From: Pseudomonas sp. Irchel s3f7
GTDB taxonomy: Bacteria; Pseudomonadota; Gammaproteobacteria; Pseudomonadales; Pseudomonadaceae
Direction of reading: 5' to 3'
Assembly: GCF_900187615.1 (NCBI RefSeq)
Contig: NZ_FYDO01000022.1
Span: 52,546 to 116,545, forward strand
Length of the DNA: 64,000 nt
Shown: piece by piece, positions 17,428 to 25,946 of the stretch
Layout of the letters: every line of letters starts with the position of its first letter
Position numbering within the stretch: position 1 is the first letter of the stretch
Position numbers and translations under genes: made by a program
The notes under the pieces: generated by a model
Seen by the model: only the letters and a program-made list of their open reading frames with translations
The model's database searches: none
What the model was told of the DNA's origin: nothing

Positions 17428-18810
17428 TTAGATTACCCGTGAAAAACGTTGGCGACTGTGTTGCTCCAGGTACGCATCGAACACCATGCACACCGATCGC
17501 GCCAACAGCCGGCCGGCGGGCAGGATGGTGATTCTGTCGCGATCCAGCTCGATCAACCCGTCCTTGGCCATTTCCTGCAACTGGGGCCAGAGTTCACCGA
17601 AATAACCCTGGAAGTCGATGTTGAACGCCTGCTCGATGTCGGAAAATTCCAGGTTGAAGTGGCACATCAGTTGCTGAATGACTGCGCGCCGCAAACGGTC
17701 GTCGGCATTGCACAGCAGTCCGCGGCTGGTGGCCAGCTGCGACGAGGCGAGGGCGTTCTGGTATTGGTTCAGGTCGCTGTTGTTCTGGCAATACAGGTCG
17801 CCGATCTGGCTGATCGCCGATACGCCGAGGCCGATCAGGTCGCAATGACCGTGGGTGGTGTAGCCCTGGAAGTTGCGTTGCAGGGTTGATTCTTCCTGGG
17901 CGATCGCCAGCTCATCGTCGGGCAGGGCGAAATGGTCCATGCCGATGTAGCGGTAACCGGCAGCGGTCAGTTGTTCGATGGTGCGTTGCAGCATTTCCAG
18001 TTTCTGGCTGGGCGTCGGCAGCTCGTCGCTGTTGATGCGCCGTTGCGGCATGAAGCGTTCCGGCAGGTGCGCGTAGTTGAACACCGACAACCGGTCCGGT
18101 TGCAGACTGATCACTTCTTCGACGGTACGGGCAAAATTATCCGGCGTCTGTCTCGGCAGGCCGTAGATCAAGTCAATGTTGATCGAGCGAAACTGCAAGG
18201 TGCGAGCAGCGTCGATCACCGCGCGGGTTTCTTCCAGGCTTTGCAGGCGATTGACCGCTCGCTGCACGGCCGGATCAAGGTCTTGCACGCCGATGCTGAC
18301 CCGGTTGAAACCCAGTTCGCGCAACAGGCCCATGGTCGACCAGTCGGCCTCGCGAGGGTCGATTTCGATGCCGTAGTCGCCGGAGTCGTCGTCCAGCAAG
18401 TTGAAGTGCTTGCGCAGGTGCGCCATCAACTGACGCAGTTCGTCGTGGCTGAGAAAGGTTGGCGTGCCGCCACCGAAGTGCAGTTGCTCGACTTTTTGCG
18501 TGGGGTCGAGGTGGCAGGCGATCAACTGGATTTCGTGCTCCAGACGTTGCAGGTAAGGCAGTGCGCGGCCGCGGTCCTTGGTGACGACTTTGTTGCAGCC
18601 GCAGTAGTAGCAAATGTTCGCGCAAAACGGCACGTGCACATACAGCGACAGCGGACGCAGGGCCTTGCGGCTGTCGCGCAAGGCGTGGAACAGATCGAAG
18701 GTGCCGACCTGGCTGTGGAATTGCACGGCAGTGGGGTATGAGGTGTAGCGGGGTCCCGCCAGGTCATAACGGCGGATCAGATCGGTGTCCCAACGAATGG
18801 CGTCGAGCAT
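17428..18810 (-). CDS. hemN: Oxygen-independent coproporphyrinogen III oxidase
   Basis: 460 aa radical SAM enzyme. The cluster motif is VPFCANICYYCGC (Cys-x3-Cys-x2-Cys, near residue 60), with GGGTPTFLS and the HemN C-terminal domain following. It decarboxylates coproporphyrinogen III to protoporphyrinogen IX without oxygen, sustaining haem synthesis for cbb3 oxidase in microaerobic cells. Start MLDAIRWDTDLIRRYDLAGP is placed at 18810; an ATG one codon earlier (18813) is possible. A perfect Anr box is centred about 70 bp upstream. Confidence 0.95.
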   Translation of the reverse strand: MLDAIRWDTDLIRRYDLAGPRYTSYPTAVQFHSQVGTFDLFHALRDSRKALRPLSLYVHVPFCANICYYCGCNKVVTKDRGRALPYLQRLEHEIQLIACHLDPTQKVEQLHFGGGTPTFLSHDELRQLMAHLRKHFNLLDDDSGDYGIEIDPREADWSTMGLLRELGFNRVSIGVQDLDPAVQRAVNRLQSLEETRAVIDAARTLQFRSINIDLIYGLPRQTPDNFARTVEEVISLQPDRLSVFNYAHLPERFMPQRRINSDELPTPSQKLEMLQRTIEQLTAAGYRYIGMDHFALPDDELAIAQEESTLQRNFQGYTTHGHCDLIGLGVSAISQIGDLYCQNNSDLNQYQNALASSQLATSRGLLCNADDRLRRAVIQQLMCHFNLEFSDIEQAFNIDFQGYFGELWPQLQEMAKDGLIELDRDRITILPAGRLLARSVCMVFDAYLEQHSRQRFSRVI

Positions 18811-18877
18811 CATGCGGGCATTCCCCCGGATAGGCTGGCAATGCTGCTCACTTTATGCGCAGGCGGGTGAGGGCATC

Positions 18878-18891
18878 TTGATTTGCATCAA
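18878..18891 (-). promoter_or_regulatory. Anr box upstream of hemN
   Basis: TTGATTTGCATCAA is a perfect match to the Anr/Fnr consensus TTGAT-N4-ATCAA. It lies 65-80 bp upstream of the hemN start, compatible with class II activation about -40 from a transcript start. Confidence 0.85.
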
Positions 18892-18916
18892 GAGTGGTAA
18901 TTGGCTGTGATGGGTT

Positions 18917-19013
18917 TTTGTGGCGAGGGAGCTTGCTCCCGCTGGGGCGCGTAGCGGCCCCAAAGAGATGGGCCTGCTGCGCAGCCCAACGGGGGCAAGC
19001 CCCCTCGCCACAA
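18917..19013. repeat. Inverted repeat pair, fourth REP-like family (GGCGAGGGAGCTTGCTCCC)
   Basis: TTGTGGCGAGGGAGCTTGCT and its near complement GGGGGCAAGCCCCCTCGCCAC enclose a spacer that itself contains GC-rich palindromes. It lies between the cco maturation operon and hemN, and its hairpin may end transcription of the operon just before the Anr box. Confidence 0.8.
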
Positions 19014-19015
19014 TG

Positions 19016-19699
19016 TCAGTGTCCCATCAACCAATGCTGATGTGGGCCTGGCAATGTCCAGATGCCGAACAGCATCACCAGCAACCCACCGGTCATGCGC
19101 ACGCTGCGTTTGCGCAACAGTGCCGTCACCCTTTCGGCGGCAAGGCCTGTCGCCAGCAACACCGGCCACGTGCCGAGCCCGAACGCGAGCATCAACAACG
19201 CGCTGTCCAGCGCATTGCCCTGGCTGGCTGACCACAACAGGGTGCTGTAAACCAGGCCGCAAGGCAGCCAACCCCACAGAGCGCCCAGCAACAGTGCGCG
19301 GGGAATGCTTGAGACTGGCAGCAACTTGTTGGCCACGGGCTGGATGTGTCGCCACAGCCCGCGACCAAGGCTTTCGATGCGGGTCAGTCCACTCCACCAT
19401 CCGGCGAGGTACAGGCCCATGGCGATCAATAGCAGTCCGGCGAGAACGCGCAGGAACATCGCCGCCGGACTGTTGGCCAGCGCCCAGCCTGCCAGACCGA
19501 TCAACAATCCGGCGGTGGCATAACTCAGAATTCGTCCCAGGTTGTAGGCCAGCAGCAGGCGAAAGCGCCGACTGCGCTGTTCCTTGGGGATCGCCAGGGT
19601 CAAGGCGCCCATCAAACCGCCGCACATGCCAAGGCAATGGCCGCCGCCGAGCAAACCGAGGATCACCGCCGACACCAGCAGTGGCGCCAGTTCAAGCAT
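19016..19699 (-). CDS. TauE/SafE-like (DsbD_2 domain) membrane protein of the cbb3 maturation cluster
   Basis: 227 aa, about six membrane helices. Helix 1 carries H-C-L-G-M-C-G-G at residues 21-28 and a later helix has WGWLPCGLVYSTL, the paired His/Cys/Met and Pro-Cys motifs of DsbD_2-type proteins. The tail PGPHQHWLMGH adds histidines. These residues suggest copper or thiol chemistry rather than sulfite export, but function is unproven. The start ATG 19699 overlaps the end of ccoS by 8 nt, so the two are translationally coupled. The longer ORF from 19747 has no support. Confidence 0.85.
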   Translation of the reverse strand: MLELAPLLVSAVILGLLGGGHCLGMCGGLMGALTLAIPKEQRSRRFRLLLAYNLGRILSYATAGLLIGLAGWALANSPAAMFLRVLAGLLLIAMGLYLAGWWSGLTRIESLGRGLWRHIQPVANKLLPVSSIPRALLLGALWGWLPCGLVYSTLLWSASQGNALDSALLMLAFGLGTWPVLLATGLAAERVTALLRKRSVRMTGGLLVMLFGIWTLPGPHQHWLMGH

Positions 19700-19910
19700 G
19701 GGGCGGTGCCTTGTCGTCCGGTTTGGCCGGGTGACCGCTGGCCTCATCGACGGCAGCGGTGTGCTTCGGGTCCTGGTCGTCGAACAGGATGCTGTGGGCC
19801 GGGCCGTCGAGGTCGTCGTACTGGCCGCTGTCGACCGCCCAGAAGAAGATGTAGACGGCGATGGCCACGATCAGCAGTGCGGCCGGGATCATCACGTAAA
19901 GAGCTGGCAT
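19692..19910 (-). CDS. ccoS: cbb3 oxidase maturation protein CcoS
   Basis: 72 aa. A single N-terminal membrane helix (MIPAALLIVAIAVYIFFWAV) is followed by SGQYDDLDGPAHSILFDDQD, the CcoS signature. CcoS is needed for insertion of haem b and copper into CcoN. It is 22 bp downstream of ccoI and overlaps the next gene by 8 nt. The tail is rich in His, Lys and Asp. Confidence 0.93.
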   Translation of the reverse strand: MPALYVMIPAALLIVAIAVYIFFWAVDSGQYDDLDGPAHSILFDDQDPKHTAAVDEASGHPAKPDDKAPPHA

Positions 19911-19932
19911 CTGGACTCCATGCCCGCGCGGC

Positions 19933-22383
19933 TCAGGCCGGCAACGGACGGGTTTCTGGCGTGGCCTGGGTTACCGGCGCACTCGGCAGGCGAGTCAGGC
20001 GCAGGGCGTTCAGTACCACGGTCAACGAACTGATGGACATGCCGACCGCAGCCCACACTGGCGTGATCCAGCCGAGGGCCGCGAACGGCAACATGAGGCC
20101 ATTGTACAGCGCGGCCCAAAGAAGGTTCTCGATGATGACCCGACGGGTGCGCCGTGCCAGGCTGAACGCTTGCACCAGGGCATCGAGACGGTTGGACAAC
20201 AGCACGGCGTCGGCGCTGGTTTTCGCCAGGTCGGTGGCCGAACCCATGGCAACGCTGATGTCGGCAGCCGCCAGCACCGGCACATCGTTGACCCCGTCGC
20301 CGAGCATCAACACCTTGCGACCTTCCTTGTGCAGCTGTTGCAGGACTTGCAGTTTGTCGTCCGGGCGCAATCCGCCCCGAGCTTCATCAATGCCGAGCTC
20401 GGCGGCGACACTGGCGACCATCGGCGAACTGTCGCCAGAAAGCAGCAGCGTACGCCAGCCACGCGCCTTGCACGCCGCCAGCAGTGCGGGGGCGTCGGCA
20501 CGCAAGCGGTCATCGAGAACGAACCACGCCAGTGGACCGTGGCTATCGCCGAGCAGCAGCCATTGGCCCGCTTCGTCCGGCATCGCTGGTTCGTCGGCGC
20601 CGCTGAGTTCGCAGACAAAACCGGGTTGGCCGATACGCAGGCGTTGCCCGTCCACCAGGCCTTCGAGGCCAAGTCCCGGTGTGCTGTGGACTTCTTCGGC
20701 GGCCGTTGGCGCGCGGCCGAACGCACGGGCAATCGGGTGTTCTGAGCGGTTTTCCAGCGCGGCGGCCAGACTCAGGCACTGATCGCTGTCGAGTGCGCCG
20801 AGTGGCCGGATGGCGCGCAGTGCCAGGCGACCTTCGGTCAGGGTGCCGGTCTTGTCGAAAATTACCGTGTCGATCTGGTTCAAGCCTTCGAGCACATGGC
20901 CGCGAGTCAGCAATAAACCGAGTTTGTGCAGGGTGCCGGTAGCGGCTGTGAGGGCGGTCGGCGTGGCCAGCGACAACGCGCACGGACAGGTCGCGACCAG
21001 CATGGCCAACACAATCCAGAATGCCCGCGAGGCATCCAGTTCCCACCACAACAGGCCAATGGCGGCAGCGGCAATCAGCGACAACAACAGAAACCACTGC
21101 GCGGCGCGGTCGGCGATTTCCGCCAGTCGTGGTTTTTCCGCTTGAGCGCGATCCAGCAAGCGGACGATGGCCGACAGGCGTGTGTCCTGGCCGAGCGCCT
21201 GGACCTCGACCGTCAGAGCGCCTTCTACGTTCAGGGTGCCGGCAGTGACCGAGTCACCGAGGGTCCGAGGCTGCGGCAGGTATTCGCCAGTCAGCAGTGA
21301 CTCGTCGACACTGGATTGGCCATCGATGATCTTGCCGTCGGCCGGCAGAATGGCGCCCGGATGCACCAGCACCTGATCTCCCACGCGCAATTCGCTGAGC
21401 AGGATGCGCTCGCTCTGGCCGTCGGAGCTCAGGCGCAGGCACGAGGCGGGCAGCAGATTCACCAGTTGCGCCGTGGCGGCGGCGGTGCGTTCACGGGCGC
21501 GACGCTCCAGGTATCGCCCGGCCAGCAGGAACAGCGCGAACATGCCCACGGCGTCGAAATACAGCTCGCCGACCCCGGTGATCGAGGTCCAGATCCCCGC
21601 AATGTAGGCGCTGCCGATGGCCAGCGACACCGAAACGTCCATCGTGAGATGGCGGGTGCGCAAGTCGCGCATGGCGCCCTTGAAGAACGGCGCGCAGCTG
21701 TAGAACACAATCGGCGTGGTGAGGAACAGCGCGACCCAGCGCAGGATCGTGTGCAATTCCGGGCTGAGGTCGATGTTGAATTCCGGCCAGGTGGCCATGG
21801 TCGCCATCATCGCCTGGAACCACAACAACCCGGCCACCCCGAGTTGACGCAGGGCCAGGCGGTTTTCGCTGGCCAGTTGTTCACTGGCGCGGTCGGCCTG
21901 GTAGGGGTGGGCGGCGTAACCGATGTGACGCAGCTCGCTGAGGATCTGGCTCAGGGGGAGTTGCGCGTCGGTCCAGCGTACATGCAGGCGATGGTTGGAC
22001 AGGTTCAAGCGTGCTTCGGCGACGGCCGGCAAGGTGCGCAGGTGCTTCTCGATCAGCCAGCCGCAGGCGGCGCAACTGATGCCTTCCATCAGCAGGGTGG
22101 TTTCAGCGAGTTCGCCTTCGTGGCGGACAAAGGGCTTTTGCACGTCGGCGCGGTCGTACAGCGCCAGCTCGTCCACCAGTTGCACCGGCAATGCCTGTGG
22201 GTTGGCCGAGGCTTCGCTGCGGTGCTGATAATAGCTTTCCAGGCCGCCGGCAACAATGGCTTCGGCCACGGCCTGGCAACCCGGGCAGCAGAATTCGCGG
22301 GCCTGCCCGAACACGACGGCGGTGAAGCGGCTGCCGGCCGGGACGGGCAGGGCGCAGTGGTAGCAGGGGGTTGGGGTGGTCAT
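19933..22383 (-). CDS. ccoI: Copper-translocating P1B-type ATPase CcoI
   Basis: 816 aa. The N-terminus has CYHC and CCPGCQAVAEAI (a Cys-rich metal site), then a heavy-metal-associated domain with CAACGWLI. Eight predicted helices include the CPC ion channel motif TCPCALSL; the phosphorylation site is DKTGTLTEG, and GDGVNDVPVLA marks the hinge. It is a CopA2/FixI-type exporter that delivers Cu to the periplasm for CcoN Cu-B assembly rather than for detoxification. It is separated from ccoH by 110 bp holding a REP pair. Confidence 0.95.
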   Translation of the reverse strand: MTTPTPCYHCALPVPAGSRFTAVVFGQAREFCCPGCQAVAEAIVAGGLESYYQHRSEASANPQALPVQLVDELALYDRADVQKPFVRHEGELAETTLLMEGISCAACGWLIEKHLRTLPAVAEARLNLSNHRLHVRWTDAQLPLSQILSELRHIGYAAHPYQADRASEQLASENRLALRQLGVAGLLWFQAMMATMATWPEFNIDLSPELHTILRWVALFLTTPIVFYSCAPFFKGAMRDLRTRHLTMDVSVSLAIGSAYIAGIWTSITGVGELYFDAVGMFALFLLAGRYLERRARERTAAATAQLVNLLPASCLRLSSDGQSERILLSELRVGDQVLVHPGAILPADGKIIDGQSSVDESLLTGEYLPQPRTLGDSVTAGTLNVEGALTVEVQALGQDTRLSAIVRLLDRAQAEKPRLAEIADRAAQWFLLLSLIAAAAIGLLWWELDASRAFWIVLAMLVATCPCALSLATPTALTAATGTLHKLGLLLTRGHVLEGLNQIDTVIFDKTGTLTEGRLALRAIRPLGALDSDQCLSLAAALENRSEHPIARAFGRAPTAAEEVHSTPGLGLEGLVDGQRLRIGQPGFVCELSGADEPAMPDEAGQWLLLGDSHGPLAWFVLDDRLRADAPALLAACKARGWRTLLLSGDSSPMVASVAAELGIDEARGGLRPDDKLQVLQQLHKEGRKVLMLGDGVNDVPVLAAADISVAMGSATDLAKTSADAVLLSNRLDALVQAFSLARRTRRVIIENLLWAALYNGLMLPFAALGWITPVWAAVGMSISSLTVVLNALRLTRLPSAPVTQATPETRPLPA

Positions 22384-22413
22384 GAAGTGGAGTCTACATC
22401 GTTCAGGAGGGCC

Positions 22414-22482
22414 TCATCGCCGGCAAGCCGGCTCCTACAGAGTTCGCGTGATTCTGTAGGAGCCGGCTTGCCGGCGATGCGC
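22414..22482. repeat. REP inverted pair inside the ccoGHIS operon
   Basis: Family-A units CATCGCCGGCAAGCCGGCTC and GAGCCGGCTTGCCGGCGATG, each with the CTACA/TGTAG end, face each other in the ccoH-ccoI gap. The hairpin could uncouple ccoI-ccoS levels from ccoG-ccoH. Confidence 0.85.
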
Positions 22483-22493
22483 GAAGCGCGGCT

Positions 22494-23033
22494 TTATTTC
22501 TTCAGGTCTTCGGCGCCCTGAAGGGGTTCGTCACCGAGCAACAGATCCTTGTCATGGCTGACCAGCTCTTCTTCGAACATGCGCCAGATATGGTCGTCCT
22601 GGGTACCGAGCAATTCGATAAAGCGACGGCCTTCGATCTTGTCGCTCAACTGGCCGATGTAACGGCCCTGTTCGGTTTCACTGCGGGTCAGGGTGATCTT
22701 GCGATCTTTCTCTGGCTGGGTCGGCGAAATCAGGTTGAGTTCCAGGGTTTTGGGCTGGCTGTTGCCGCTCAGGTGCAGGTCGACTTCGCCGGTCACGCCA
22801 TCCAGGTGCACGCTGGCGCGCATCAGCAGGGTCTGTGCCAGCAGTTCACGGTCGAGGGAGCGGTTGATGCCTTTGCCGGCTTCGTAATAGTTGTCGTTGA
22901 CCAGGTTGTCCGGGTTATTCACCGCAATGGTCACCATGGACAAGGTCAGGGTCACCGAGCAGGCCAGGATCCCGATGATGATCCACGGCCAGAGGTGCTT
23001 GTACCAGGGACTTGCGGCAGTTGCTGCGGGCAT
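22494..23033 (-). CDS. ccoH: FixH/CcoH family cbb3 maturation protein
   Basis: 179 aa. One membrane helix (about 14-37, WPWIIIGILACSVTLTLSMVTIAV) is followed by the FixH signature NPDNLVNDNYYEAGKGINRSL and a periplasmic beta domain. CcoH is a small membrane protein required for stable cbb3 assembly. It lies 11 bp after ccoG in the same operon. Confidence 0.92.
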   Translation of the reverse strand: MPAATAASPWYKHLWPWIIIGILACSVTLTLSMVTIAVNNPDNLVNDNYYEAGKGINRSLDRELLAQTLLMRASVHLDGVTGEVDLHLSGNSQPKTLELNLISPTQPEKDRKITLTRSETEQGRYIGQLSDKIEGRRFIELLGTQDDHIWRMFEEELVSHDKDLLLGDEPLQGAEDLKK

Positions 23034-23044
23034 GATCAGTTCTC

Positions 23045-24460
23045 TTAACGATTTTGTGGGCCGATGAACCGGCTCTTGGCTTCAATGTGGACGCTGTCGT
23101 CATCGGCATCCTTGAGGATGAATTTCACCTCGTTGGTGCTCGACGGCAGTTTTTCCGGTGCGACCGACAACTCGGCAGGCTGGCTGACAATCTCGCCGGC
23201 CGCGACCTTGATCTCGCGCCGGCCCTGCATTTTGAGATCCGGCAGGCCCGAGGCTTCGAGGATGTAGGTGTGGTCGCGCTGGTCCTTGTTCATGATTTTC
23301 AGGCTGTAGACGTTTTCGATCCGGCCTTCGGCGTTCTCGCGGTACAGCACGCGGTCCTTGCTGACGTCGAAACCCACCAGCGAACGCATGACGAAGGCCG
23401 TGGCCAGCAAACTGATCATCGCCAGCAACACCACGGCATAGCCGATCAGGCGCGGACGCAGTTTATGGGTTTTCTGCCCGGACAGGTTGTGTTCGGTGGT
23501 GTAGCTGATGAGGCCGCGCGGGTATTCCATCTTGTCCATGATCGCGTCGCAGGCATCGATGCAGGCGGCGCAACCGATGCATTCGATTTGCAGGCCGTCA
23601 CGGATGTCGATACCGGTCGGGCAGACCTGGACGCACATGGTGCAATCGATGCAATCACCCAGGCCCTGGGCCTTGTAGTCGATGCCTTTCTTGCGCGGGC
23701 CACGGCTTTCGCCACGGCGCGGGTCGTAGGACACGATCAGGGTGTCCTTGTCGAACATCACGCTCTGGAAGCGTGCGTACGGACACATGTAGATGCACAC
23801 CTGCTCACGCAGCCAGCCCGCGTTGCCATAGGTGGCGAGGGTGAAGAAACCGACCCAGAAGTACGACCAGCCATCGGCCTGGCCGGTGAAGAATTCGATC
23901 ACCAGTTCGCGGATCGGCGAGAAATAGCCGACGAAGGTCATGCCGGTCACGAAGCCGATCAGCAGCCACATTGTGTGCTTGCTGAGCTTGCGCACTATCT
24001 TGTTGGCGCTCATGGGCGCCTTGTCGAGTTTGATGCGCTGGTTGCGGTCGCCTTCGGTGACCTTTTCGCACCACATGAAGATCCAGGTCCACACACTTTG
24101 CGGGCAGGTGTAGCCGCACCAGACCCGCCCGGCGTACACCGTGATGAAGAAGAGGCCAAACGCGGCGATGATCAGCATGCCAGACAGCAGGATGAAGTCC
24201 TGGGGCCAGAAGGTTGCACCGAAGATGAAGAACTTGCGCTCTGGCAGGTTCCACCAGACGGCTTGATGGCCACCCCAGTTCAGCCAGACCGTACCGAAAT
24301 ACAGCAGAAACAGCACGGCACCGCCCGTCATCCGCAGGTTGCGGAACAGGCCGGTGAAGGCGCGGGTGTAGATTTTTTCCCGAGAGGCGTAGAGATCGAC
24401 GCTGTTGTTCGCGTTCTTGTTGGGTGGAGTGACGTCGTGTACCGGAATCTGGTTGCTCAT
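23045..24460 (-). CDS. ccoG: cbb3 accessory protein CcoG (polyferredoxin-type)
   Basis: 471 aa. About five membrane helices in the first 220 residues carry GRVWCGYTCPQSVW and CIYMCPYARFQ. A double [4Fe-4S] ferredoxin segment follows (CIDCTMCVQVCPTGIDIRDG and CIGCAACIDACD), and then a C-terminal Ig-like IG-FixG domain. CcoG reduces copper for cbb3 assembly. ATG 24460 (MSNQIPVHDV) is preferred to the 20-codon extension at 24520. An Anr-type site lies about 170 bp upstream. It is first of the order ccoG-ccoH-ccoI-ccoS-19016 gene. Confidence 0.95.
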   Translation of the reverse strand: MSNQIPVHDVTPPNKNANNSVDLYASREKIYTRAFTGLFRNLRMTGGAVLFLLYFGTVWLNWGGHQAVWWNLPERKFFIFGATFWPQDFILLSGMLIIAAFGLFFITVYAGRVWCGYTCPQSVWTWIFMWCEKVTEGDRNQRIKLDKAPMSANKIVRKLSKHTMWLLIGFVTGMTFVGYFSPIRELVIEFFTGQADGWSYFWVGFFTLATYGNAGWLREQVCIYMCPYARFQSVMFDKDTLIVSYDPRRGESRGPRKKGIDYKAQGLGDCIDCTMCVQVCPTGIDIRDGLQIECIGCAACIDACDAIMDKMEYPRGLISYTTEHNLSGQKTHKLRPRLIGYAVVLLAMISLLATAFVMRSLVGFDVSKDRVLYRENAEGRIENVYSLKIMNKDQRDHTYILEASGLPDLKMQGRREIKVAAGEIVSQPAELSVAPEKLPSSTNEVKFILKDADDDSVHIEAKSRFIGPQNR

Positions 24461-24629
24461 CAGTTGCATCCCACGGCAGTGGAAAAATTGCCCCGGCCAG
24501 TACGTGCCAACCGCGGTCAAAAAGGGGGCTTACAGTGGCGCAATGATACGCCTGTCGCTCTAGCTCGCGGGTGCGACCTTTGGTCGCGTTGGGGAAAAAC
24601 AATGGATGGTGTAGCAGATGTAACAAAAC

Positions 24630-24643
24630 ATGATGCAGGTCAA
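24630..24643 (-). promoter_or_regulatory. Anr-like box upstream of ccoG
   Basis: On the minus strand the site reads TTGACCTGCATCAT, matching 8 of the 10 defined positions of TTGAT-N4-ATCAA. It lies between the metallophosphoesterase-like gene and ccoG, upstream of the whole maturation operon. Confidence 0.6.
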
Positions 24644-24717
24644 TTGACTTGTCGAGTATAGCCGTCGAACCGCAGGTAACGACGCCAATCAGGTATCCAT
24701 TGGCGTCGCTGGATGTC

Positions 24718-25716
24718 TTACCTGACGGCGATGGTATGGCGGGCGACAGGATTGCGCCAATCGTTGTCGGCGACGACATTGACCGTCAGTTGTGTTCTGT
24801 CGTCAGAGATCTTTGCGTACAACCAGGTTTTTCGGGCTGCCGAGCCACTCGTGAACAGCGGCACATCGCCGTAGATATAGTTGGGCGGGTACATTCCGTG
24901 CTGCTTGTTCGCATCGGAGGAGAACACGGCGGTGACGCCATAATCATCAATCAGCTTTTTGAAACGAATGATTTCAGTCTCCCTGGTTGGCCAGTGAAAC
25001 GCCTGGTGCAAATTCAGCAGAATGATTTTTCCTTGTGAGCGCGCCTGCCGCAGATCACGTTCCAGCCAGTCTAGGGACGGAATGATTTCGTAAGCTGTCG
25101 TGTTGAATAAGGACTGCGTGGAAAAATTCACCGAATAGGTTGGCTGGTTATGCAACTGAATCAGGTGAACATCACCGAAGTCCCGGGAGTAAGCGAGGCT
25201 TCCATACCAGGTTTTCGTCAGACCGGAGGCCTGGGCCGCAAGGTCCATGTTCTGGACCTTTCCCCAGTAACGTTCCTTGAGGTCATCGACACTGCCGGCC
25301 GCGCAACTGGAACAACTACCGGCATTGAAGTTGTAATCGTGATTGCCCAAGCCGTAGTCGTAGACGTTGTTCAGTGTCTTCTGCAACACCGTTTTGATGT
25401 AGGCGCGCTCACTGGATTGGCCTGTGCTGGTCAGGTCGCCGTTGATCATGACGGGAACGGCGGCATGCCCGCCCGATTGCATGCGGAAATCGGCAATGCT
25501 GGTGTATTGCGCATCGATCAGCCATCGGGAGCGGGTCTCCGTATCGGCGGTGGATTCTGATTCGCCGTTGTCGGAAGTTTCACTGGAAGGGTATTTCGGG
25601 CTCGCAGCAAATACGATGTGGGCAGGAGGTGTATCTGCGGCAAATGAATGCATGATCGATACGCCGTAGGCAAACAACAAGACGGGTAAAAATTTCAAAT
25701 TGATTGGGTTTTTCAT
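24718..25716 (-). CDS. Secreted metallophosphoesterase-like protein with altered metal motifs
   Basis: 332 aa. A signal peptide ends near SFA-AD (residue 27). The calcineurin-like motifs GDL (in MINGDLTSTGQ) and GNHD (in YGLGNHDYN) and a histidine in LNLHQAFHW are present. The first motif, usually D-x-H/Q, reads AASPKYP, and the final GHxH position reads SSDANKQH in VTAVFSSDANKQHG, so several canonical metal ligands are missing. There is a CSSC pair near residue 135. Start ATG 25716 has AAGGA 6-7 nt upstream. The gene is flanked by AT-richer DNA and interrupts the usual ccoP-to-ccoG junction. Substrate unknown. Confidence 0.7.
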   Translation of the reverse strand: MKNPINLKFLPVLLFAYGVSIMHSFAADTPPAHIVFAASPKYPSSETSDNGESESTADTETRSRWLIDAQYTSIADFRMQSGGHAAVPVMINGDLTSTGQSSERAYIKTVLQKTLNNVYDYGLGNHDYNFNAGSCSSCAAGSVDDLKERYWGKVQNMDLAAQASGLTKTWYGSLAYSRDFGDVHLIQLHNQPTYSVNFSTQSLFNTTAYEIIPSLDWLERDLRQARSQGKIILLNLHQAFHWPTRETEIIRFKKLIDDYGVTAVFSSDANKQHGMYPPNYIYGDVPLFTSGSAARKTWLYAKISDDRTQLTVNVVADNDWRNPVARHTIAVR

Positions 25717-25889
25717 GGAAATCCTTTTCTATGAATAATGGGTTTTTATTTCTGATATTCCGCGGATTTGACTGTAGGGGTGTGCGCTTGCAGGCGCTAG
25801 GGTGTGTTGTGTTTGTATTGATAGTGTTTGTTTCGGTGTGGCGTTCGATAAATGTTTTATTAATTGAAAGCCAGTTCCAGGTGGAAATG

Positions 25890-25927
25890 AAAACGGCCCC
25901 GTCAGTTACCTGGCGGGGCCGTTTTTT
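25890..25927. terminator. Terminator after the proximal cco operon
   Basis: Perfect 12-bp stem AAAACGGCCCCG / CGGGGCCGTTTT around a 12-bp loop, with a T-run on the plus strand and TTTTC on the minus. It ends ccoP1 transcription 20 bp after the stop, ahead of the metallophosphoesterase-like gene. Confidence 0.85.
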
Positions 25928-25946
25928 GTTGCTTCAAGCGTTTGCC

